Assembly (NCBI GenBank): GCA_008711295.1
Contig: VUYV01000015.1
Coordinates: 7,499,178-7,563,177 of the forward strand
Reading direction: 5' to 3'
Length of the DNA: 64,000 bases
Source: Anarhynchus alexandrinus
Taxonomy: Eukaryota > Chordata > Aves > Charadriiformes > Charadriidae
Position 1 is the first letter of the stretch, and every line of letters starts with the position of its first letter. Shown in pieces: positions 21,849 to 33,900 of the stretch. The notes beneath the pieces are model-generated. The model was not told the origin of the DNA, ran no database searches, and worked only from the letters and a program-made list of their open reading frames with translations. A program made the translations under genes and the position numbers.

Positions 21849-23473
21849 TCTTTTTTTTTTTTTTGAGCACTTAATTAAGTCGACAAGAAGCTGTCAAGGA
21901 TAATTTTCAAAGCACATGGCCTCAGCATCTGACATTTGATAATATTACACTCCATGTTGATTGAAATTGATTTTTTCTCCTCTTTTTTTTTTTTTTTGGT
22001 GGTGGTGGAACGCTACAAAAAAGGGGGCATTTGACAACTTTCTTGCCCAGAGATCCAAGGACAGCAGGCCAGTTTGTTAAGGTCAGTCATGACAAACAGT
22101 ATGATGGGTTTTTAAAACCAGCTGAGTTTAACAATAGTAGGGCACGGGTGTGTTATTTCAGTGTCAATAAAGCAAGATGCTCAGCAGTTAGCAAATATCT
22201 CTGCAAGATCAGAGACACCGGGATTAGAAGTAATAGTAAAGTTATAGGGCTGGATTCTGATCTCAGTTAATACCATTGTAAATCCAGAGTAAAATTCATT
22301 GACTTCAATAGTTTTTGAACCAGAATAGTCCAGATGCGGTCATTTTTGGAACTTGTTACCACAGCTCCCAATTGCACCGTTGCTTTGGATTTATTTGTAT
22401 TTATTTTTCACCCTGATGGGAGGTGGGCACTTCCCTTCCCTTTTCCCCCTGTAAAAGTCAGCACTTGTAAATCTCTCTAGATGATCATCTGCTTAAGTGC
22501 CTAAGCTACTTTGTAAACCTATACATGCAATAGCTGCCGTTCCCATGCCTTTGGAATGGAAACAAGTGCAACTCTGCAGATGTGGAGCAGAATCCGGCCC
22601 CTGTCATTGCTCAGACAGCTCAGAAAAAAAAAGGTATGGATGGCAAAAATCAGGTTGCAGGTTTATCTTGCTATCTGTCTCTCTAAGCAGCGATCAGTAT
22701 TTACTATCTGCTGCTTAGCACCCCACGCAGAAAACAAGGCAGACTCGCAGCAAATTGATTTGAACGATAATATTTTATTAAAGTTCTGTACTTAGTTGCT
22801 CTTGCAGCTGCAGCTGAGCAATTATGGCATTTCAAGAATAATTTATTGGTTATTGCAATCCAAGATGTTATTTCTTTTGTCTCGGCTACAGAAAAAGACA
22901 CTGGAGTACGGCAGTTGCGTAAGAGGCCGGGAAACCTGGCGATGCTCTCCCCGGCTTCTGGGCAGAACCTGCCAAAGTCGGTGGGATCAAGGGGGGATGA
23001 TTTGATGAAGGATGGGGCTCAGGCTGTAAAACCTATATTTCCGCATGTGAAAATCCCAGCTCGGCTTCAGCTCATGCCCACACAGAGCACAACTCATGTC
23101 ACCTGCTCTGGCATGTGGCACCATGGCTCAACAGGAATGGGAAGAGCTTGGCAAGTACTCCTTTGCTCCCTCCTTGAAGAGGAGCTCCAAGATGAGGTCA
23201 AACCCTGTCCCTCTTTTATTTATTTGTAATTCTTGCGCAGGAGGAGCCAGATGTGCATCAACACGATGTTGCAGCACGTTTCAGAAGACCCAGTTCTGGA
23301 GGGAGTGGGGCTTCAGCAGTGGCGACGGGGCCGATTTCCTCAGAAACCAGATATAAAGTGGCACGTCTGCCTTAAACAGATAGATCATTCCTCAGGAGTG
23401 TGTAATTTAGATACTGGGCAGCTTTTACCCGTCAGAGAGTGTCAAGGAGCAAGCAAGCTGAATTAATTAATTG
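21849..23473. other. Non-coding DNA with an ancient motif at 22245-22325
   Basis: T runs occur at 21850-21864 and 21983-21999. A 127-codon frame at 22846-23229 has no family resemblance. Positions 22380-22420 are AT-rich. Apart from the ancient motif listed separately, I see nothing that I can name. Confidence 0.5.
22245..22325 (+). repeat. Ancient palindromic MITE-like fragment
   Basis: GGGCTGGATTCTGATCTCAG is followed by TTAATACCATTGTAAATCC and CATTGACTTCAATAG. This is half of a self-complementary motif common in sauropsid genomes, whose core CATTGACTTCAATGG is almost its own reverse complement. Two shorter relatives lie at 53943-54005 and 54834-54860. I cannot give a family name with certainty. 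Confidence 0.4.
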
Positions 23474-23522
23474 TATTGCCCAAGGTCATCGAGGAAATCC
23501 ATAGCAGAGGCCAGCAATGGGC
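23474..23522 (+). mobile_element. MIR-like SINE relic
   Basis: The words ATTGCCCAAGGTCATCGAGG, then AATCCATAGCAGAGGCCAGC follow the MIR/CORE-SINE segment that reads ...CTTGCCCAAGGTCACACAG...GGCAGAGCCAGG. Only about 50 bp remain and there is clear divergence. It could instead belong to another CORE-carrying SINE or LINE tail of amniotes. Confidence 0.5.
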
Positions 23523-25057
23523 ACAAATGCCCCCCAAATCAGCATCTCCATCGCCACAGGCGTGCTCCTAGCGTGTGCGTGGGATACGAAGGGTTAAGCT
23601 GGGCTAGATTGAAGAGAGACATAATTATCCCAGGTAAGAATTAACTTGCCAGGAATTGGGAGCAAGGCACCACCTGACTCGAGCGAAATGATCTAAATCT
23701 GTACGTCCCACGCTGATCCCCACGCGGCTCTCCTGCAAATGATGCACCAGAATTAACTGAGCGTATTTTACAGTAGGTACATTTCACCCCTCGGAGGAAT
23801 ACTATAAATGTTGGTCTCGCGGACGCCACTTCTGCAGCACCCTGAGATGAAGCGAGAGAGAGAGGTTTGAATCCAAATCAGTGTCAGCGCTGCCTCTGGA
23901 AAGCTCTCACAACAATTAAAGCAGAATTATAACGGGTTCCCGGGAGTGACCGCAGTTTGGGTTTGAGGGGTGAGGGAACCTGGTCTCTCCACCTCATTTC
24001 AGGCAGATGAAGCCTGGGTTTTATGACTTTTGGGACCTTGTGGCTAGGAAATTGAAGAGTGCCAGGGGTCACTGCTGGGCACTGGAATGTGACTGTAAGC
24101 CAAATTATTAGCCCAATCTGAAGGTGCTTTTGGCCAGGGGCAGCTGGTCTTCTTGCAGCCACCTCCCAGGGATGCTCTGGGGGACAGCCTGGGCCAGGCA
24201 CCATCCCTGCCAGCCTATTTGGGGCTGGCCACCCTGGCTAACAGTACAGATGAGGGTATTTGTGTCAGAGAACGGTCTGGGTGGGTTGATTTTAGCAGTA
24301 TAGATATAGCCTTTACGGCCTGTTTTCCTGGCCTCTGGACCTAGGAAAGAATTTGGGACCTAACCTGATCACAACAAACTGTATCAAGATAAAGTGGTGG
24401 AGGTGGAAAGGTCAAACTAGCACTGATGCTGCTTTTTGGAAGGGTCCCTAAAGGGACAGACCCAGCCCTGTCCCCCAGCCTGGTCCCTCCGTGGCTGCCT
24501 GTACCCCAGTGCTCCCAGAGGCCAGGCGTGTGTCATGGCTGAGATGCTGGCTCAGGTTTCTCTCCCAAAGGCTCAGGGTCCAGTTGATGTTGTGGCTGTC
24601 CCTGAGCCACCCCGCAGAACCATCCTGTCCTGCGTCATGTTTTTTCTGCTTGCCCATGGGGCTAAATCACAGCTCTTGTGCTTGCCACTGGCCTGGGGCA
24701 TGTCTGCTGCGTGTCCCATGGCTCCTTTAGTGTGTGCCGATGACTAAGAAGCATGAACATGGTTGCCAGTCACAACTTGAGCAAACTTTTGGTCCAAGAG
24801 TATGATTTTTCCTTGCTCAGTTCCACTTGGGTGTTCAAAGCGTGAGCACCGGGATTTATTCCTGGTATTTGCTTTCTGTTGTTAACTCCTCATTTCCTGG
24901 AGCCTTGGGGTAATGGAAAATTCTCACTTTTCAATGTTAGAATTGTTCTCTTAAGAAATAGCTGCATGCAAGCATGGGCTGGAGTTGACAGATCTGGGAA
25001 ACAAGCATAGCTGGAGGACAAGCATAGCTCTCACCCATTCCCCTCTGGCTTCAAGAA
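23523..25057. other. Non-coding; moderately GC-rich, no gene recognised
   Basis: Frames of 60-106 codons at 23884-24747 overlap on both strands. A 12-bp word, ACAAGCATAGCT, is repeated at about 25001 and 25019. No splice-flanked exon or repeat element could be defended. Confidence 0.5.
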
Positions 25058-25739
25058 GGACTTGGGGTAGCTGGTTGATGAGAAGCTCACCATGATCTGG
25101 CAATGTGCACTGGCAGCCCAGAAAGCCCCCCGCATCCCGGGCTGCATCCCCAGCAGCGTGGCCAGCAGAGCGAGGTGGGGGGGATTCTGCCCCTCTGCTG
25201 CGCTCTGGGGAGACCCCACCTGGAGTACTGTATCCAGCTTTGGAGTCCTCAGCACAGAAAGGACATGGACCTGTTGGAGTAGGTCCAGAGGAGGTCCATG
25301 AAGATCATCAGAGGGCTGGAGCACCTCTGCTGGGAGGACAGGCTGAGAGAGTTGGGGGTGTTAAGCCTGGAGAAGAGAAGGCTCTGGGGAGACCTTATTG
25401 CAGCCTTTCAGTATCTGAAGGGGACCTACAAGAAAGCTGGAGAGGGACTTTTTACAAAGGCATGTAGTCACAGGACGAGGGGTAAAGGCTTCAAACTGAA
25501 AGAGGGGAGATTTAGATGAGATATTAGGAAGAAATTTTTCCCTGTGAGGTTGGTGAGCCCCTGGCGCAGGTTGCCCAGAGAAGCTGTGGCTGCCCCATCC
25601 CTGGAGGTGTTCAAGGCCAGGTTGGATGGGGCTTGGAGCAACCTGGTCTGGTAGGAGGTGTCCCTGCCCATGGCAGGGGTTAGAATTGGATGATCCTTAA
25701 GGTCCTTTCTGACCTAACCCATTCTATGATTCTATGATT
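25058..25739 (+). mobile_element. CR1 LINE 3' fragment, longest young copy
   Basis: It starts near GAAGGACTTGGGGTAGCTGG in the last part of the reverse-transcriptase ORF. It continues through GAGAAGCTCACCATGATCTG, CCCCACCTGGAGTACTG and GGTCCAGAGGAGGTCCATGA, then the shared 3' module, ending ATTCTATGATTCTATGATTC. The ORF2 C-terminus reads in pieces, including [19 protein letters not shown] in the frame at 25298-25519. The frame shifts at least once upstream, so the copy is dead. At about 680 bp it is the most complete recent CR1 in the window. Confidence 0.96.
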
Positions 25740-26689
25740 CACCCAGTCCACTTTATACAGCAGGCTGAGGACCATCCTGTGAGATCGTAGGGTACACAGA
25801 ATGGCACAGCTCACTCCATGCAGTTAAACAACTTTCCCTCCCCATGCCACATGGGCTCCCCCTTACCACCTAGGGGGGACAATCCCTGCCCATGGTGTCC
25901 CTCAAAATGTGTAGAGACTATCCAGGCTGGGCTCGCTGGGATGGGCTGAAACCAAGCTGGTTTGAGTATCGTGACTGCTGTCACCCCTGCAGTGTGGCCA
26001 GCAACCCTTCTATCCCTTCTCCTGTGCTTGGCTTGAGTTTGGTGTTTCTATATCAGAGGGAAGGAAGGTCTGCACGCCTGCGAGCTCATCTGGTTTACCC
26101 CAACTATATGAGTTGGTCTAATAAAAGATAACGCCTATCCCCCACAAACCCAGCTCCACCTCGGAGCCTTAAATCAAAGTATACAGGTACTGGTGCAATG
26201 TTCCAGAGCAGGATTCACCGCGGTCCCCACACCGCGATCCGGGGTGGTGCAGCTGTGCTGGGCCGAGTCCTCGCTACCTCGCTCCCAAAGCGGTCATTTT
26301 AGCCAGGACCCAACAACTCATTTAGGCTCTGAGGACAGCATGATAATTGCAGCCCCAAAAATCTTTCCCCGTTGAAACTTCTCCGCTGCCTGGGATTGCC
26401 CCGCTCTGGGGCACAGCAGCTGGATCCCTCAGGGGTTTAGCAGCACCCTTGGGTGCTAAGTGTAGCACCACCAGGCTCACTGGAGCCCGGCTTGACCACG
26501 GCATGGTCTGGGCTTTGGCAAACGGACTGCGGGGTTTTCCATGGGGCATCAGAGCAGGGGCGTAAGTTGCCTTGGCACACTGAGGTCTTGGGGTGACGGG
26601 GACAAGTGGTGCCTACGCAACTTGTGCCGGTCGGCAGCCAGGCCTGGGGATGCTGGCCCTGGGATGCAGATTTCGCCTTCGATGCCTTT
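25740..26689. other. Non-coding; GC-rich with scattered short frames
   Basis: Positions 26200-26680 are GC-rich with overlapping 60-104-codon frames on both strands and no recognisable protein. No repeats could be named. Confidence 0.5.
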
Positions 26690-26790
26690 GCCTCTGGCAA
26701 GTCACTTAACGGTGTGGTTTTCCCTCTGTGTAAATTGGGTAGAATAATCACTTCCTACCTTGCAGGGGCGACATGAGGCTTAATTAATTA
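26690..26790 (+). mobile_element. MIR-type SINE relic
   Basis: The order of words matches MIR: CCTCTGGCAAGTCACTTAAC at 26691-26710, a degraded TTTTCCCTCTGTGTAAATTG at 26719-26738 in place of the cctcagtttcc-tcatctgtaaaatg block, then GTAGAATAATCACTTCCTAC and a GGGCGACATGAGGCTTAA end. MIRs are ancient tRNA-derived SINEs active before the amniote radiation, and a few survive in bird genomes. A TTAA microsatellite has grown from its 3' end. Confidence 0.75.
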
Positions 26791-26805
26791 ATTAATTAAT
26801 TAATT
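26780..26805. repeat. (TTAA)n microsatellite
   Basis: About six TTAA units extend from the degraded end of the MIR relic, where ATTAA-like sequence is native to the element. The array is perfect and its sequence is palindromic. Confidence 0.95.
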
Positions 26806-26845
26806 GTTTTGGGAGTAATTAAGTTTCTTATTTCACAAAGAGTGC

Positions 26846-27155
26846 TTTTTTCTTTCTCTCTCTCTTTTTTTTTTTTTTAGAAAGCAATCGTGTTACGGAG
26901 ATCCTCGAGTGCCACTGTGGCCCTGAGCTGATGAGTGCTCCCCAGGACCAGGGCAGCTTTGTATCCCTTCCTGGAAGGAGGGAGACGGGGTCCTGCCAAC
27001 CCCATCAGGGTCTGCATGCTGCAGTCACTACGCCGTGGCTGCCCTTCTGTGCCAGGTTTAAAAACCCAGCGGTGGCGACTTTCCCATTCAGAAAGGCCAA
27101 ATCTTGCCAGCATTGGGCTCCTCTAACACCTGGTCACTGGGACCAGGGCACGTGA
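26846..27155 (+). other. Splice-acceptor-like tract followed by an open frame
   Basis: A long pyrimidine tract (CTTTTTTCTTTCTCTCTCTC then T14-15) ends in AG at about 26879-26880. One frame just after it stays open for about 91 codons to a TGA at 27153-27155 (segments ILECHCGPELMSAPQDQGSF and PFRKAKSCQHWAPLTP). This looks like a last exon preceded by an acceptor. The protein is unrecognised, though, and a pyrimidine microsatellite would produce the same look. Confidence 0.18.
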
Positions 27156-28918
27156 GTTGAGGTCCTTGCCCCGGGTAGGCAGGCAGGGCTGGGTCACCCA
27201 TCTCTCCGGTGTCCCCAAGCCGTGGGGCTGTTCCCTGGTACGCGCTGGCAGCTCTGAGCTGTGGCTCCTTGTTGAGCCCGTGGTGCTGACAGAGGTCCCC
27301 CCATGGTGGATGGGGACATGGGGGTCATCGCGGGAGCAGCTCTGCTGGCAGAGGGCAGGAGGCAGTGACAAGTTAGTCTGCGAGAGATGATCTGTCACTG
27401 GTTATCTTTCCCTAATGCAGCCAAAGAGGTCTTTCAAATTGCAATTAAGACTATCGAGAAAGTCTATTCCTTAAGAAGCATTACATAGGGTATTTAAAAC
27501 ACATATTTTGAAGTTAATTTGGTAACAGAGCACATATATTCAGATTGTCCTTAATTAACCATTTAAGATGCAGAGTTCCATTCAAACCCTCTTGTTTGTC
27601 GTCATTTTCAGAAATGTTTCAGGAAACAAGCAGTGACGGATGAGAAACCCAGCACTATCTGCTGGCAACAGACATTTGACAAAGTGATAAGTATGGCTAA
27701 TTCCCCTGGGCATTATTTGTACACAGTGCATAGATATGGGTGAATTATTGCTGTCCCTGATTGTCTAATGATTTTTTTTTCCCCCCTCTCATATGATCTT
27801 TTTTTTCTTACCTGGTATTTTTGACATCTGAGAAATTCATATTGGCAGGTTGATCTATGTTGTCTAATATAACATGGAGTGTGATCAATCACAAATCCTG
27901 CCTAGCCTTTTTCAGTAACTTCAGTTACAGTGAAATGGCAGAGGTTTGTCCCAAGGTAACGAAGATTGCATGACTAATTTCCACTAAAAACTTGCCATAC
28001 AGACCAGATCCTTTAAAGAAAAACAATCGTACTAAGTCCTTAAATTACTGATCAGCATTCGCTAGTGCATGATCAGCCCAGCCCAGAGACTTAGGGAAAT
28101 TACAGAATCACAGAATCTTATGACATTTCTTTCTCTATATGGTGCCCATTTGGAGAAAGCCAAGCTTGGATGGACCTCCACCTGCCCCGCTCCATCCATG
28201 GGTGCTTCAGAGGTGGAGATCCTGCTGACCACAGCCAACTGGCTTACAACAGGGCAAGATTAATTTCTCAGACATCAAGGTCAGCATGGGGATTGTGCTC
28301 CCAGCTCAAGGACACCACAGGAAAGCCCTTGGTGGGCTGGTTTTGGGTGGGTTTGGTGTCCCAGCCCAGGGAGTGCCAGCAGCATAGGACACACGAGAGG
28401 TGCTGGTGTAGTGCTGTTTTGGGAGGAAAGGACCATGGTCTTCATGAAAACATCACCCCCTCAGCCTCTTCAGAGAGACAGCTGCAATTAAGGGTTGAGA
28501 AAATGATGCACGAAGAGGGATTTTCATCAAGAACTGAGAAACTTCTGAGGAGAAGCAGAAGACGCTTTGCCAGAGTAGGATGGAGCCTTACAGTCCAAGT
28601 GTTTCTAGAACAGTTTTTAAAATTAAAACTCAAAGAAAGCTGAAAGGAGGGGGGGGGGGGGAGAAATGACAGACTTCAGGGTGATGTATGCTCTTGGAAT
28701 GAAGATGCTATGAATATTTCTTATGTTGAAATAGAGGGTAGACCAGAAGCTGGCAAAACTCAAGAACGAGGAGGATCAATCCAGTCAAATAAAGTCCCAT
28801 TTAAACACTACACTTTAAAACAGGCAACTGGATTAGGTGTGAGAGAGAATGCCGACGAACCAACCGTGAAGCCTCAGAATGAGCACCAGTGTTGTTCGAT
28901 TTCAGAAATCGTAAAAAA
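27156..28918. other. Non-coding; AT-rich conserved-element-like block at 27400-28060
   Basis: Between 27400 and 28060 the DNA is AT-rich, repeat-free and full of short regulatory-type words: TTAATTAACC, a GTGATCAATCAC palindrome near 27882, CTAATGATT and TTTGACAAAGTG. It looks like a conserved non-coding element. A G13 run lies at 28649-28661. A 157-codon frame at 28170-28643 is unrecognised, with an arginine-rich C-terminus. A degraded AGAATCACAGAATC near 28104 may be a CR1 scrap. Confidence 0.4.
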
Positions 28919-29200
28919 TCATAGAATCATAGAATCATAGAATGGTTTAGGTTGGAAAGGACCTTGAAGATCATCCAGTTCCAACCCCCCTGCCATAGGC
29001 AGGGACACCTCCCACCAGACCAGGCTGCCCAAGGCCACGTCCAGCCTGGCCTTGAACACCTCCAGGGATGGGGCCTCAACAACCTCTCTGGGCAACCTGT
29101 GCCAGTGCCTCACCACCCTCAAAGTGAAAAACTTCTTCCTAATGTTCAATCTAAACCTGCCCTCTTCCAGTTTGAAGCCATTCCCCCTCGTCCTATCACA
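28919..29200 (-). mobile_element. CR1 LINE 3' fragment
   Basis: It opens with the reverse-complemented terminus (ATCATAGAATCATAGAATGG) and carries the reverse-complemented CR1 3' module, with CTTGAACACCTCCAGGGATG near 29051 and CCATTCCCCCTCGTCCTAT at 29179-29197, where the element stops. It is close to consensus. The terminal octamer occurs in three copies. It lies directly beside, possibly inserted into, an older CR1 that begins downstream. Confidence 0.95.
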
Positions 29201-29419
29201 AAATGGGAGAGCCTTGTAAGAATGAAGCCAGGGAGAACCAAGAAGAAAGGCTAAAAGGCTGGTAAGAGGCAAGGGAGTTAATTAAAGATGTTAGAGACTA
29301 ACAGTAAATCTCTACCCCAGATCACAGCAGACTTTGGAAAGACTCCCATACAAATCTGACATGACTCAGCAATAGATCAAAGGAGACTACGAGGAGTCAG
29401 GCGGTGTCCTTCAAAAGCT

Positions 29420-31175
29420 GAAGGTATGTCCACCAAAAGAAAACAGGAGACAAAAATTCTGGCACCTTAAATCTAAAAACATAACAGGACAAAAAAAAAA
29501 AAGATTTTGAGGAAAAAATTGCTGAAGGTGCAAACATTGGTAATAAATCAGAGGTAGGAGCCTGCAGAGAGTTTGTAGGGCAATTACAGTACAAGAGCAA
29601 TTGCACTGTCAGACTGAAGTTTCCTCTAGCCTAGTCCCCTGCCTCTAACAGCAGCTGATACCATATGTCCAGGAAAGCATAGCAAAACATTTACTGACAC
29701 TTTCCCAGTACCCTTTCTCAGCCTTTAGGGATTTCCAGCTTGGTAGATTCCAGTGGACCTCACCAAGGACTTCAGATGTTCATGATGCAATAGGGATATT
29801 CAGAGAAGATAGGGCACCAGTGGAGAAACTAAGGGATTTTTTCACATCTGTATTCAGTACAAAGAAGCCTGGGGAGTATCCTACACTTGTAATGTCTATT
29901 TTGTGGGGTTCAGCAGAAGATAAGTCAGAAATTGAAGTTTCAGTAGGAGAGACGTAGAGCGTCTTGATAAAGTGGATACACCCGTTATTGGGATGGGATG
30001 ATGTTCTCCTTTGAACTGTAGAGGAACCTGGGCATGAAATTGGTCACTATTATCTGTGCTGTGCCCTTGCATGAGGTCAGCGTGACTCCTGCACACACAC
30101 ACTCTTCTTGAGGGCATCTGCAGACTGACAGTGCCCATAAGTCTGGGGTCTGTACTAAGTAAACCATTAGATGTAATGATGAAGATGATCATCAGGGCAT
30201 ACATGGTAAACATAATACAATGAAGAAGACTCAACCTGTACTTCATAAAGGGAAGTCAAGCTTATAAATCTGTTAGAGCACTTTGAAGGTCTTGTTAAGC
30301 ATATGGAAAAAGGTAGATCATAGATCATAGATAGGTAAGTTTTCTATAACGTCCCACCCTGAAAGCTTGTAGAGCACTAGAAGGGTAGGACCTTTAATCA
30401 GTTAATAATTAGGTGGGGAAAAAACCCTAGGAAATAGAGCCTTTCACAAGTCAACAGTGGAATCCCATATGTGTCTGTATTAAGATCCATGCTGTTCAGC
30501 ATATACATAAATAACCCAGGAAGGGTTGTGGACAGTGAGATGACAAAGCTCAGTGATATTATTGAATTATTCAGGGTAGTAAAAACAAAAGCTGACTGCT
30601 GAGATTTGCAGAAGGCTCTGCAACCCTGAGTGACTTGAAAATAAAATTGAAGATGAAGTTCAACATTGCTAAATGCAAAGTAATGCACACACATGGACTC
30701 TGAACTGTCTATTACCATCCGGAAAGGGAATCTGGAGCTACAACAGATAATCCTGACAAACTGTCGGCTCACTGCTTGGTTATGGGCAGAAAAGCAAACT
30801 GACTGCTGATAATTGCTAAGAAGGAGTGAAGAACAAGCCAGGAATGTTATGTCACTGTATGAATTAATGCTACAACTGTGTTATGCCTTTCTGTCCGCCC
30901 TGTCCCCTAAAAGAAAACATGTGAAAAAGATAGGAAGTATTGTCCAAGAGAAAAATGGCTTCACACAGGGTCCAGAAAAGTCCACAAAAAGGTGAGTGTG
31001 GAGACAGAGGTGTATAAAGCCAAAGGAGGTACATCCCTCCTGTTGCATGTGGTGGGCTCCACAGCTTATCACCAACAGACGTGGTGGATGCTGAGAGGTG
31101 ACATGGTTTCAGAATGCAGTGAAATAAATTCATGGAAGAGAAATCCATGAAGGCCATTGATACAGATCTACAGTT
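29420..31175 (+). mobile_element. Ancient CR1 body, about 1.7 kb, internally deleted
   Basis: Decayed reverse-transcriptase-domain sequence is traceable in order. There is a TTCACATCTGTATTCAGTAC motif near 29840, an AGAAATTGAAGTTTCAGTAG segment near 29928, and a palm-region relic with CAGCATATACATAAATAACC near 30496. Next come GATGAAGTTCAACATTGCTAAATGC near 30652, read as two shorter words, and TATGTCACTGTATGAATTAATG near 30848, again in pieces. The 3' end has ATAAATTCATGGAAGAGAAA near 31125 and ATCCATGAAGGCCATTGA. The frame is broken everywhere and segments are missing relative to the family. It belongs to the old amniote CR1/L3 group rather than young avian CR1. Confidence 0.7.
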
Positions 31176-31990
31176 TTCACCTCGGAAAGTCCCTATGCAG
31201 GAAATTCAGAGAATGTACTTGATGCAAATGCATTTGTACTTGCCATGTTCCTATACTTGCCTCTAGGCTTTAACCAAGAGTGATCATTGGAGGCAGAGTA
31301 CTTGGCCATGTGGTTCTTTGGTTTGATGCAGCTGTTTCATTTTGTTGGTTTGGCTGCAACAAAATCTCTAAATCCCACGGCATCTCAAAAAGCACCTCAG
31401 TAGCCCTGGGCTCTGCACAGACATCCAGAGCAGCTCACGCCTTCCTGAGCTATCTTCCCAGGTGCTCTGGGCACTCAGGAAGGCATCACAGTTACACTGA
31501 CCTGTTTTGGGGTCATTTGCTCAGAAACGAAGGCTAGAAATGTATTTTTTAAATGAAGGTTGGGGTTCTTGTGCCCAGTTCTGGGCCAGGACCATTTCAC
31601 AGCTAGGGGCTGTCCAAGTGCAGAGGGCGACTGATCACTATCCTCCTGCTGCGGGGGAGAATGGACGGGCAGGAGGGTCTGACTATTGTTGCCTGGCTTG
31701 TATGAACAGCCCAAACAATGTCCATGTGATGAGTACGCTTGGGTCACCCTGGTGCTTTTGGAAATCTGAGCCCCGCTCTCTCCACCGAGAAGAAAGAGTG
31801 GGCTCCTGGCTCGCTGCTGGCAGAAATACAGCCCCCGCCGACACACCGCTCCGGCCACCGCCTGCATTTAAATCTCACCAACCTTCCTGCTCTACCTTAA
31901 ACCGCCAGCTTTAGAGGTCCCCACTCATCAAACTCTTGTCAGGCAACAAGAGGGGGAACAAGGAGGGCTTAATTGATCAGCTTCGAAAGT
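31176..31990. other. Non-coding; no feature recognised
   Basis: Overlapping frames at 31475-31914 (130 and 135 codons, opposite strands) share the same GC-rich DNA and have no family likeness. Nothing else stands out. Confidence 0.5.
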
Positions 31991-32560
31991 AGCCTTGAGA
32001 ACTTGATTCAGATATTGACTTCCAACGAGCTGGTTTAACTCCAGCTTCCAGAGCCAGCGATGGCTGAACATCAAAACTATTAACCTCTGGCCTTACCAGT
32101 TGGTGAGACATCACAGCAGCAGTAATTAGGAAGTCAATCGGAATCACATGTCTCACTTACACTGGCATGTCAATCAATAGTGCCAGTGACAGATTCATTA
32201 GGCCAGGCCTTGCAGCACAAGCTAGTAACAACCTCATAAAATACGCTTTTGAGGCAGGGCAAAGAAAAATCTGCTAGGAGGACTTGACTAGATGACAATA
32301 TGTATTGATTAGGGCTCAAGCAATTTATGAAGTGCTACTTGCTCTGCAACCTTTCTGGCTCGGTGCTAAATTTTCCCAAGTAGTTGCTAAATAAAACAAA
32401 ATATTACACTTTTTAAAGCCATTTTCTGACAGGGCATTTTTTTATGTTAGTTACAACTAACAAATAATCTAGCAAGGTAAAACTTCAATAGTTACTTAAT
32501 GGTGAAAGGTATCTTTCATTTCTCTGGCCATCAGGCTTTGAAAGAAGACATCCATCTGGA
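31991..32560. promoter_or_regulatory. Candidate conserved non-coding element
   Basis: The block is repeat-free, evenly AT-rich and carries dense transcription-factor-type words: CATGTCAATCAATAG near 32165 (PBX/TALE-like), CAGTAATTAGG near 32120, GATTAGGG near 32309 and TTTATGAAG. No frame is open across it. Such texture is common in deeply conserved enhancers of developmental loci. This is an inference from texture only, with no alignment available. Confidence 0.3.
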
Positions 32561-33900
32561 TGAGAAAAAAAAAAATCATCTGAAACGTGATTAGGAAACT
32601 CTCCCACCTTCTGGAGATGAATTTCATTTTAGCATACCTTTCTTTGGGGCATTTTAATGGTCATTCGTTTTGGCGGGCCACAAGAAAAGTGGATATTTCA
32701 GTTTTAAAAACTAAATGAAAAGCTCAGTTTACGGGGTACAACCAGATCTCCACTGCTTGTTGCAAACACGGTGTCTTTTAAAGACAGAAATACTGTAATC
32801 AGGGACTTGCTGAGATGCTCTTTGCCGTGCTGTTCTTTTAATTGGATCTTTTTGCCTTTTACTTTGTTTGTAGCTGTTTTTTTCAGTATTTTCCCAAGGT
32901 TTGTAAGGACTCGCTGCCCTCTCTTCGCTCTGTCACTGATGGTAGGATTTATTTCCTCTTGCCCTGCGTGGTGAGGGAGCATCATGCTTCAGTGTGAAGT
33001 GTCAACGTAGGGTCCCTGTGGTGACAGCTATCTCTGTAGGATTTCACGTCTTGCATGTCTTCACCCGCTCTCCAAGACAAATATCAGAACAGGTGCATCT
33101 TCCTCTCACCTCCCAAAGATGCCAAGATGCCGCCATGAGGCAGGTGGGGCAATTTCCATGGGTATTAAAGAAATAAAGGATTATTCAGACCCTCTCTAAA
33201 TACGTCATGAATTGCCTTTGTTTGTTATTAAAAATATACCTAGCAAAGAGTGAGTCTTGCTAATGCTGAATAAGGATTCAGGAACACTCTTGTAGCAGAG
33301 GAATCCAGAGAGATAGTTTTGGCACCTCAGTGTGAGCGGACAAACTCATCTTTGGTCTTACATCACTGAAACTGTTTGGCTCCACATTTTTTCAGGCCCT
33401 CTGCCAATTACATCCACTTTGCAGTGCCGAAGATTGCCCAAAAGTTGAAAAAAATTAAAAAAATCATTGGGTTTCAGCAACTGTTAGAAAAGGGGCTTAG
33501 AAAGACACAGGAAGGAGAATCTGAGTAGCTGCAAACTCAACCCTTCCCTTCTTGCATTGCCTTGCCTTGTCTTCCCTTGTCTTCTCTTATCTTCTTCTCT
33601 TATTCTTCTTCTCAGGCCCTACTTGATTTTCCAGCAGATACTTCATTGCCATCAGAACAACCCTAGTGAACAGCTTTAATAATCTGTGACTTTGCAGAAG
33701 AAAGCACTTAAGCACCTCCTTCACTTTTAGCGAGGTGTTAAAGACACAGCGCAAACGCTTGCTGGGGCAGAGTTTAAGCACTCCTGGTCGTAGGGGAGGT
33801 TTCTCCATTTTTTCCAAATATCTTCAGCTCTGAGGTAGCAAAGGGGTATTTCTCAGGGTGGAAAAGCTAAATGTCTGCACTAACACCGTGTCCAGAGAAG
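32561..33900. other. Non-coding; pyrimidine-rich patch near 33540-33615
   Basis: A CTT/CCTTG-rich imperfect microsatellite occupies about 33540-33615. Frames of 60-93 codons at 32704-33817 are unrecognised. No element boundary is visible. Confidence 0.5.

Noticed and set aside
20551..21903. 450-codon plus-strand frame (and 382-394-codon neighbours)
   Set aside because: Most of the length is Ns, and the rest is a 21-bp repeat whose unit is divisible by three. There is no evidence of a gene.
28649..28661. G13 run considered as a G-quadruplex or structural element
   Set aside because: A single uninterrupted homopolymer, more likely slippage; no surrounding G-run pattern.
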